From Planctomycetia bacterium (lineage in GTDB: Bacteria > Planctomycetota > Planctomycetia > Pirellulales > PNKZ01): a stretch of DNA of 39,918 bases. Position numbers and translations under genes: made by a program. Below are positions 34,961 to 39,918 of the stretch, one piece after another. The notes beneath the pieces are model-generated. The model saw nothing but the letters and a program-made list of their open reading frames with translations, did no database searches and was not told the DNA's origin. Position 1 is the first letter of the stretch. The number at the start of each line of letters is the position of its first letter. Where the stretch lies: positions 1 through 39,918 of the forward strand of contig JAIOPP010000080.1 in assembly GCA_021413845.1 (NCBI GenBank), given 5' to 3'.

Positions 34961-35563
34961 TTACTTCTTACTTTCCTCCACATGTCTTCGATCGTTCCAG
35001 AGTTCGATTGCTTCGTCGCGGCGTTCGTAGCGGTAGGTGAGTATGCTTACCGAAGCGGTGCCGAGCAATAAGTGTTGGCCGGCGACGACGTCGAGCCCGA
35101 GCCAGCGGACGGCGAGTGCCCGCAGGCAGTCGCCGCTGGAAAAGAGCAGGGTGTTGCCGTCGAGCGGACGGACTCGCCCGAGCACGCGCTCGACCCGTTG
35201 CGTGATCGCGGTAGGTGATTCACCCCCCGGGCATCCATCGACGAAGAGCCGCCAATCGGGCCGATCGCTGCGGATGTCGGCGGTTGTGCGTCCTTCGTAG
35301 TCGCCGTAGTCCCATTCGACGAGATCGGCATCGATAACCGCACGCGCGCCGAACCCAGTCAACTCGCAAGTTTGCCTAGCTCGCGCGAGCGGGCTACAGA
35401 GGACGGTCGTAAACTCGACCTCGGCCAGCCGCGCGGGAAGCCGCCGTGCGTTCTCACGTCCGCAATCGATCAGCGGTTTATCGGTCAGGCCCGTATGCCG
35501 GCCCGAGAGCGACCACTCGGTTTCGCCATGCCGAACGAGATAGAGCTTGGGGATCGCGGTCAT
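34961..35563 (-). CDS. Histidine-phosphatase-fold protein lacking the second catalytic His
   Basis: A 200-residue member of the phosphoglycerate-mutase-like fold. The nucleophile motif LVRHGETEW (His12), the Arg in SPLARARQT and the acid Glu83 (LVEWDYGDYEG) are present. The second histidine, normally in HGHFLR, is replaced: residues 142-146 read S-S-G-D-C, so Ser143 stands for His. Activity may therefore be lost or altered. The ATG at 35563 gives the usual N-terminus; a TTG upstream lies within the decayed toxin. Family members act on phosphorylated sugars or proteins. Confidence 0.85.
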   Translation of the reverse strand: MTAIPKLYLVRHGETEWSLSGRHTGLTDKPLIDCGRENARRLPARLAEVEFTTVLCSPLARARQTCELTGFGARAVIDADLVEWDYGDYEGRTTADIRSDRPDWRLFVDGCPGGESPTAITQRVERVLGRVRPLDGNTLLFSSGDCLRALAVRWLGLDVVAGQHLLLGTASVSILTYRYERRDEAIELWNDRRHVEESKK

Positions 35564-35613
35564 GGAGAGGACTATTCGGTTTTGCCGATCCGCTGAGGAA
35601 CTGCTTTGCACCG

Positions 35614-35702
35614 TCAAAACTTCAGGGCTTGCTCAAGGCTGCGATGCTTCATCCACCATAAAGCGCCTTTGCCGTACTGGAGATGCGAACCAGATACGTC
35701 AT
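35614..35702 (-). pseudogene. Remnant of a RelE-type toxin gene
   Basis: An ATG overlaps the antitoxin-like stop as ATGA, as in an intact pair. The frame reads MTYLVRISSTAKA, a typical start of RelE-family toxins (M-x-Y-x-V-x-x-S-x-x-A), then stops after 17 codons. A shifted frame continues LWWMKHRSLEQALKF, which resembles the later W-Y helix of such toxins. I infer an internal deletion and frameshift. Confidence 0.5.
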
Positions 35703-35947
35703 TGTGGCGTGCGTTTGAGGCGTTCTTTGATGTCCGCAATCGCCTCGTCGAGCGGAAACATCCGACCGGCTTCTAAGTCCGCGATTCCTCGGCGTGCCGC
35801 CTCGAGATCAAGTTGGGCCTGCAAGCCATCGAAGATCGTCGGATCGACGAGATAATACTTTCGATGATTCTCTTCATCCTCAACGACCACCGGGCCGGGA
35901 TACTGATTTAAGGCTTCGCGTTGTTCGGCCGTGATTTTCGGAGTCAT
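35699..35947 (-). CDS. Antitoxin-like small protein
   Basis: An 82-residue acidic protein. The opening MTPKITAEQREALNQYPGPV and the segment VVVEDEENHRKYYLVDPTIF resemble small planctomycete/cyanobacterial antitoxin-like proteins, and the C-terminus (PLDEAIADIKERLKR) is helical. It precedes the toxin remnant with a 4-nt overlap. It is probably an antitoxin left behind after toxin loss; DNA-binding has not been shown. Confidence 0.65.
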   Translation of the reverse strand: MTPKITAEQREALNQYPGPVVVEDEENHRKYYLVDPTIFDGLQAQLDLEAARRGIADLEAGRMFPLDEAIADIKERLKRTPQ

Positions 35948-36026
35948 GGAGGTAGCTTACCATAAGCCTGCTCCGGTATAAATCGAAAGTCCGTTTCTCG
36001 TTCGTCCTCGCCGGAGATCGTAAGTT

Positions 36027-37517
36027 ATGACGCAGTCGGCCGTGTTGATTGCTTGCGAAAATTATGCCGATCCGCTGCTGCCGAAGATCGAATACGGCGC
36101 GGCCGACGTCGCGGCGGTCGGAAAGGCGCTCGAGCAACACGGCTTCGCCGCCGCCGATCAAACTCTCTTGGTCGATGGCAAGAGTACGAAGAGCCTGATC
36201 GAATCGCGCGTGCGCAAACTGCTGCGCGGCGCGCAAGCCGACGACGCGATCTATCTCTACTACGTCGGCCACGGCTTCGCGCACCGAGGGGCGAGCTATC
36301 TCACTTGCGGCGACTCCGTCGCTACGGACCTCGTCGACACCAGCATCGCGCTCAAAACGCTTCTCGGCGAGATCGAGAAGAGTGCGTGCGGCAAGATCGT
36401 GCTGTTTCTCGATGTGTCGTCCGCTCCACTGCTTCAAGTCGAGAAGCTCGTCGGGCATTACGAGCCGTGGAACGATGTCCGGCTCCATGAAGCGTTCGAT
36501 GGCGCGGAGCGTCGCGTCTGTTTCGCGTCCTGTACCCCGGGCGAGGCTTCGTGGTCGAGCGGCGCGCTGAAGCACGGTGTTTGGGCCTCGTCGCTGATCG
36601 AGGCGCTCCAGGGGGAATCGCCGTCCGCGGCCGAGCGCGGCGGCGTCGTTACCTGCGCGTCGCTGCTGAAACAATGGAAAGCCGCCGTGCCGCGGGCGCT
36701 GCGCATCGCCTATACGGATAAGAAGACGCAAACGCCGCAACTCTACGGCGGGGCCGGCGGCGCGCTCGTGATCGCCGACGTGAAGGAGCTCGCGGCGAGT
36801 CGGAAGAAGAAGCCTGCGAAGCGCACCGTGCGCGACGTCGCTCGCGTGGCGCTGGTGCGCGAGAGAATCGAAAGCGTCAAAAAGCTCTCCGGCTTCCGTA
36901 AAGGAACGCGCGTCCCTGATGCCGTGAATGCTTCGTCGCAGAAGTTCGTCGGGCAGTTGGCGCTCGAAGAAATTCAAAACGATCTCGATAAGGTCCATGC
37001 CGAGTTGCGCGAAGCGTTTAAGTTCAAACGGCTCGATCTCCAAGTCGACGGCCCCCTCGACGGCTCCGGCACGATCATCACTCCCTTCTTCAGTTACACG
37101 TCGGGCGTGAAGCAGAATCCACGCGATCCGGCCGAGGTCATTTGGCGGCGCGAGGTGATCGACATCGTCGATGCCGAGCAGATTCTTACGAAGCCGTTCG
37201 CCGCGGTCTTCGCCGAGTTGTTCGACACGGTCGAATTCGCACCTGCCGACGCAGTCGATCTCGAAGCCTTGATCGATCGGATCGAAGCGCTCGACGATCC
37301 CCGCGTGGCGATCGATTACGATCGGGAAATCACTTGGTGCAAGCTTGCGATTCGGGGCATCGGCGGCGAAATCAAAGTAACGAAGCGGACGTTCGAGATC
37401 GTCAAAGACCGGCCCGAGAGTCCGAAAAAATTGTTGCAATCGTTCTTCGATATCCAGCACATGCTCGTCGACACGCACGACGTGCGGCTTATCGGCTTCG
37501 GCAAGCAACCGGCTTAA
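36027..37517 (+). CDS. Caspase-fold protein without catalytic Cys, plus unknown C-terminal domain
   Basis: A 496-residue cytosolic protein. Residues ~1-250 fit a C14 caspase/metacaspase p20-like fold: ALIACENYADPLLPKIEYGA at the N-terminus, DDAIYLYYVGHGFAHRG with catalytic-type His82, then the strand KIVLFLDVSSAP at 124-133. In active members this strand ends D-x-C; here it is D129-V-S131-S, so Ser replaces Cys. The later GVWASSLIEAL and YGGAGGALV agree with the fold. A basic linker (SRKKKPAKR, about 258-270) leads to a ~220-residue C-terminal region I do not recognise (LDLQVDGPLDGSGTIITPF, KVTKRTFEIVKDRPES). It may be a signalling pseudo-protease. There is no ribosome site of note. Confidence 0.8.
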   Translation: MTQSAVLIACENYADPLLPKIEYGAADVAAVGKALEQHGFAAADQTLLVDGKSTKSLIESRVRKLLRGAQADDAIYLYYVGHGFAHRGASYLTCGDSVATDLVDTSIALKTLLGEIEKSACGKIVLFLDVSSAPLLQVEKLVGHYEPWNDVRLHEAFDGAERRVCFASCTPGEASWSSGALKHGVWASSLIEALQGESPSAAERGGVVTCASLLKQWKAAVPRALRIAYTDKKTQTPQLYGGAGGALVIADVKELAASRKKKPAKRTVRDVARVALVRERIESVKKLSGFRKGTRVPDAVNASSQKFVGQLALEEIQNDLDKVHAELREAFKFKRLDLQVDGPLDGSGTIITPFFSYTSGVKQNPRDPAEVIWRREVIDIVDAEQILTKPFAAVFAELFDTVEFAPADAVDLEALIDRIEALDDPRVAIDYDREITWCKLAIRGIGGEIKVTKRTFEIVKDRPESPKKLLQSFFDIQHMLVDTHDVRLIGFGKQPA

Positions 37518-37628
37518 AACAGCCGAAAACGAGCCTCCAGCGGGGTGTCGCGAGCGGCCTGTCGGGCGTGTAAGATTTTAAGTCTCACCCTGCGAATCGA
37601 AGTTAAGCCTCAGTTCGGATAAATTACC

Positions 37629-39035
37629 ATGCACGTTTTGCTGACGGCTTGCCTACTTGTTTCAGCCGCGCTTCCCGAGACCCCTACTAAGCAGACCACG
37701 GCCAAGGCGCCCCTTGCCAAGGCACCAGCGAAAGCAGCCCCGACGAAAGCCTTGCCCGGAAAAGCCGCCGCTACGAAAGCTACACCTGGAAAAGCTACGC
37801 TAGCCAAGGTCGGGCCGGTGCTCGACTGGCCGACGTTTCGCGGCGCCGACCGGAGCGCCGTCGCCCCCGATCAAGGCCTGCTGCAAACGTGGCCGGCCGA
37901 TGGTCCGCCGCTCGTGTGGGAAGCGAAGGGGGCAGGGCGTGGTTATTCGAGCCTCGCGATCGCCGGCAACTTGATCGTCACGCTCGGCGACGCTCCTTCG
38001 ACGGCCGAAGCCGGGGACGAAGATGAATATCTACTCGCCTTCGACCGAACCACCGGTAAGCAACTTTGGAAACTAAAGACCGGCCCGGCTTGGAAAGAAG
38101 GCTCGCCGACCTGGCAGAGCTCGCGCGCCACGCCGACGATCGCCGACGAGCTGGCCTACGTTCTCACGGCGCAGGGCACTCTCATTTGTTGCCGAGCGGA
38201 AACCGGAAAAGAAGTCTGGCGCAAGGACTTGAAGAGCGAGTTCGGCGGCAAGAAGGGAGACGGTTGGGGCTACAGCGAGTCGGTGCTGGTTGACGGCGAG
38301 CAGCTCGTCTGCACGCCCGGCGGCGAGACGTCGACGATGGTCGCGATGAATCGCAAGACCGGCAAAGTTCTTTGGACGACGGTGCGCGAGGGAGACCGCG
38401 GAGCAGGGCACGCCTCGATCGTCGTTGCGCAGATCGGCCCGACGAAAGTTTATGTGCAAACCACGGCGTCCGGCGCGCTCGGCGTCCGCGCGAAAGACGG
38501 CAAGCTCCTCTGGTCGTACGAAATCGAGAAGACCACGGCCGTGATTCCGACCGCGATCGTGCGCGGCGATCTCGTCTTTTTCGCGGCCGGCTACAAGCGG
38601 GGCGGGGCGTTGCTGAAGCAGCTTCCGAAGCCGCGCGGCGAAGTCGAAGTGAAGGAGATTTATCCGATCACGAAGGAGCTCGCCAACAAGCACGGCGGCA
38701 TCGTCCTCGTCGGCGACTATCTCTTCGGCGACAGCGACGACCAAGGCATTCCGTTCTGCGCCGACCTGATGACCGGCGAGATCAAGTGGAAGTCGCGCGG
38801 ATCCGGCTCAGGCTCGATCGCGATCGCCGCGGCCGACGGTTGCCTGTATCTGCACTACTCCGACGGAGTGATGTCGCTCGTCAAAGCCGATCCGGCGGAG
38901 TATCGGGAACTCGGCTCGTTCAAGCTCCCTGGCGGCGGCGAACGGCCGGGCTGGATGCACCCGGTCATCGTCGACGGCAAGCTCTACGTCCGCGAGCAAG
39001 ACTCGATCTTCTGCTACGACGTGAAGGCGAAGTAG
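37629..39035 (+). CDS. Secreted PQQ-type beta-propeller with Lys/Ala/Pro linker
   Basis: A 468-residue protein. Signal peptide (LLTACLLVSAALPETP), then a low-complexity linker of KAP/KAT repeats at about 22-60, then a propeller opening DWPTFRGADRSAVAPDQGLL. Blades include LAFDRTTGKQLWKLKTG, ICCRAETGKEVWRKDL and VAMNRKTGKVLWTTV. It is a clear paralogue of the protein at 31022, ending KLYVREQDSIFCYDVK. The basic linker could bind the cell wall, a polysaccharide or nucleic acid. No enzyme motif is seen. Confidence 0.88.
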   Translation: MHVLLTACLLVSAALPETPTKQTTAKAPLAKAPAKAAPTKALPGKAAATKATPGKATLAKVGPVLDWPTFRGADRSAVAPDQGLLQTWPADGPPLVWEAKGAGRGYSSLAIAGNLIVTLGDAPSTAEAGDEDEYLLAFDRTTGKQLWKLKTGPAWKEGSPTWQSSRATPTIADELAYVLTAQGTLICCRAETGKEVWRKDLKSEFGGKKGDGWGYSESVLVDGEQLVCTPGGETSTMVAMNRKTGKVLWTTVREGDRGAGHASIVVAQIGPTKVYVQTTASGALGVRAKDGKLLWSYEIEKTTAVIPTAIVRGDLVFFAAGYKRGGALLKQLPKPRGEVEVKEIYPITKELANKHGGIVLVGDYLFGDSDDQGIPFCADLMTGEIKWKSRGSGSGSIAIAAADGCLYLHYSDGVMSLVKADPAEYRELGSFKLPGGGERPGWMHPVIVDGKLYVREQDSIFCYDVKAK

Positions 39036-39141
39036 CGCGATCTAAGGATCGCGATCGTCCCTCGATAGCCGCGGGTGCATATCCGCGGCAACGCCGCCGC
39101 GCCCCGCAAAGCATTCGCCGGCACCTAATCGCGCAACGTCG

Positions 39142-39585
39142 TTACGCCTTCTTCTTCCCTTTCGGAAACTCGCACAGCGGCACGCTCCGGCTTGGGTCCG
39201 CAAGAATATCCGCCAGCGTCGTTCCGCCGAACGCTTTCTCGACGCTCGCCATTGCGTTGTCGAGTTTGCGATGCAGCGGGCAGAGATGCGTGCCGTGCGT
39301 CGCGATGCCGAGCGGACAGGTTTTGATGCGCATGATCGGCTCGACCGCGTTGACGACTTCGAGAATCGTCAGTTCCTTCGGCTCTTTGACGAGCGTCATG
39401 CCGCCGCCGAGCCCGCGCTGCGAATGGACGATGCCTGCCCGACCCAGGCTTTGCAACACCTTCGAGAGATAGGCGCGGGGGACCTGCGTCACGCCGGCGA
39501 TCTCGTCCGTCGTCCGGGCCGTCGGGGCTTCGCCGGCCAAGTGGACGACCGCGCGCAAGGCATACTCGACCGTCTGGGAAAACAT
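39142..39585 (-). CDS. Rrf2-family transcriptional regulator
   Basis: A 147-residue winged-helix regulator. It opens MFSQTVEYALRAVVHLA, with recognition-helix region QVPRAYLSKVLQSLGRAGIV and wing RGLGGGMTL. Two Cys flank a His-rich loop (Cys90, Cys102 in CPLGIATHGTHLCPLH) and a third is Cys138; these could bind an iron-sulfur cluster as in NsrR, IscR or RsrR. It is divergent from the protoglobin gene, with a palindrome between them, so it probably represses itself and that gene and responds to nitric oxide or redox state (inference). Confidence 0.9.
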   Translation of the reverse strand: MFSQTVEYALRAVVHLAGEAPTARTTDEIAGVTQVPRAYLSKVLQSLGRAGIVHSQRGLGGGMTLVKEPKELTILEVVNAVEPIMRIKTCPLGIATHGTHLCPLHRKLDNAMASVEKAFGGTTLADILADPSRSVPLCEFPKGKKKA

Positions 39586-39612
39586 GCGATTTTCTCAAGC
39601 AAGGCGGAAATA

Positions 39613-39645
39613 GGATGTTGACATCCAATTATACGCCGATAATGT
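39613..39645 (+). promoter_or_regulatory. Candidate Rrf2 operator over a -35 box
   Basis: GGATGTTGACATCC (39613-39626) is an inverted repeat with half-sites GGATGT/ACATCC. It overlaps TTGACA (39618-39623), a perfect -35 box, with TAATGT 16 bp downstream as a weak -10. A second GGATGTC lies near 39658. The GATGT half-site recalls NsrR-type operators. Confidence 0.55.
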
Positions 39646-39729
39646 AAAGAAGTAGTGGATGTCTTTGTCCAGTTTAGGCGGACGAAGGCGATTTCGTCAA
39701 ATAGTTCGCTATTTCAGGAGGTTTCAGCC

Positions 39730-39918
39730 ATGCCCGACGTCATGCAGCGGATCGACGAAGCCCGTTTGGAAACGGACACGCAATACCGCGTCGGCTACCT
39801 GCGCGAGTTCATCGGGTTCGACGGAGCCGACGTCGCCGCGATCCACGCTTCCGCCCCCTTGCTCGCGCCGCTCGTGCCCGGCTTGGTCGACGCCGTGTAC
39901 GTGAAGCTCTTCGGCTAC
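39730..39918 (+). CDS. Protoglobin-domain protein, cut by the window end
   Basis: The first 63 codons of a gene that runs out of the window. AGGAGG lies 9 nt upstream of the ATG at 39730. The sequence RVGYLREFIGFDGADVAAI followed by LAPLVPGLVDAVYVKLFGY is the N-terminal half of a protoglobin or globin-coupled-sensor fold, which binds heme and gases. Divergence from an Rrf2 regulator suggests a nitric oxide or oxygen response. Whether a signalling domain follows cannot be seen. Confidence 0.75.
   Translation, partial: MPDVMQRIDEARLETDTQYRVGYLREFIGFDGADVAAIHASAPLLAPLVPGLVDAVYVKLFGY

Noticed and set aside
35880-37508. 542-codon minus-strand open frame opposite the caspase-fold gene
   Set aside because: Antisense shadow with Arg-rich composition; the plus strand has the coherent fold motifs.
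39068-39089. Hairpin (7-bp stem GCCGCGG) as terminator of the second PQQ gene
   Set aside because: No T-run follows on either strand, so I do not call it an intrinsic terminator.

Overview
The window looks like a chromosomal segment of a planctomycete, most likely of the Pirellulales type. The evidence is a high-GC genome with a formylglycine sulfatase, LamG and PQQ beta-propeller secreted proteins, an ECF sigma/FecR pair, planctomycete-style integrase debris, many intergenic simple repeats and weak Shine-Dalgarno sequences. This assignment is inference from gene content; no rRNA or tRNA gene was found to anchor it.

Layout. (1) 1-8150 is accessory: a 5'-truncated RHS gene with a long variable C-terminal tip and a small downstream gene (559-2860), a secreted protein in which a LamG fold appears to be split by a beta-propeller (3274-5049), a decayed tyrosine recombinase (5092-5821), and a sulfatase fused to an SGNH hydrolase (5887-8151). 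(2) 8195-11861 holds membrane proteins on the minus strand, including a DUF3754/TMEM143-like protein, and a 174-bp inverted-repeat element. (3) 12099-13818 has ribBA facing a RelE-like toxin/antitoxin pair. (4) 13952-17848 is a minus-strand fatty-acid synthesis cluster read rpmF-fabD-fabG-acpP-fabF. (5) 18265-20322 holds an ECF sigma factor and FecR anti-sigma whose C-terminal domain also exists as a separate secreted protein just upstream; rlmN follows. (6) 21497-27020 on the minus strand carries recA, an HtrA-like protease and alaS. (7) 27441-30236 is an MBOAT acyltransferase with an SGNH-like partner. (8) 30246-35563 carries thpR, a PQQ propeller, an SDR, a radical SAM protein and a phosphatase-fold protein lacking one catalytic His. 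(9) 35614-39918 has an antitoxin-like gene with a wrecked toxin, a caspase-fold protein without its catalytic Cys, a second PQQ propeller, and a divergent Rrf2 regulator / protoglobin pair with a palindromic operator candidate.

The best candidates for undescribed biology are the sigma/FecR locus with its satellite copy of the FecR output domain, the orphan RHS tip with a possible metallopeptidase toxin, the pseudo-caspase with an unrecognised C-terminal domain, and a family of pyrimidine-rich heptamer repeats (TTCTGAC on the coding strand) lying directly upstream of several start codons.
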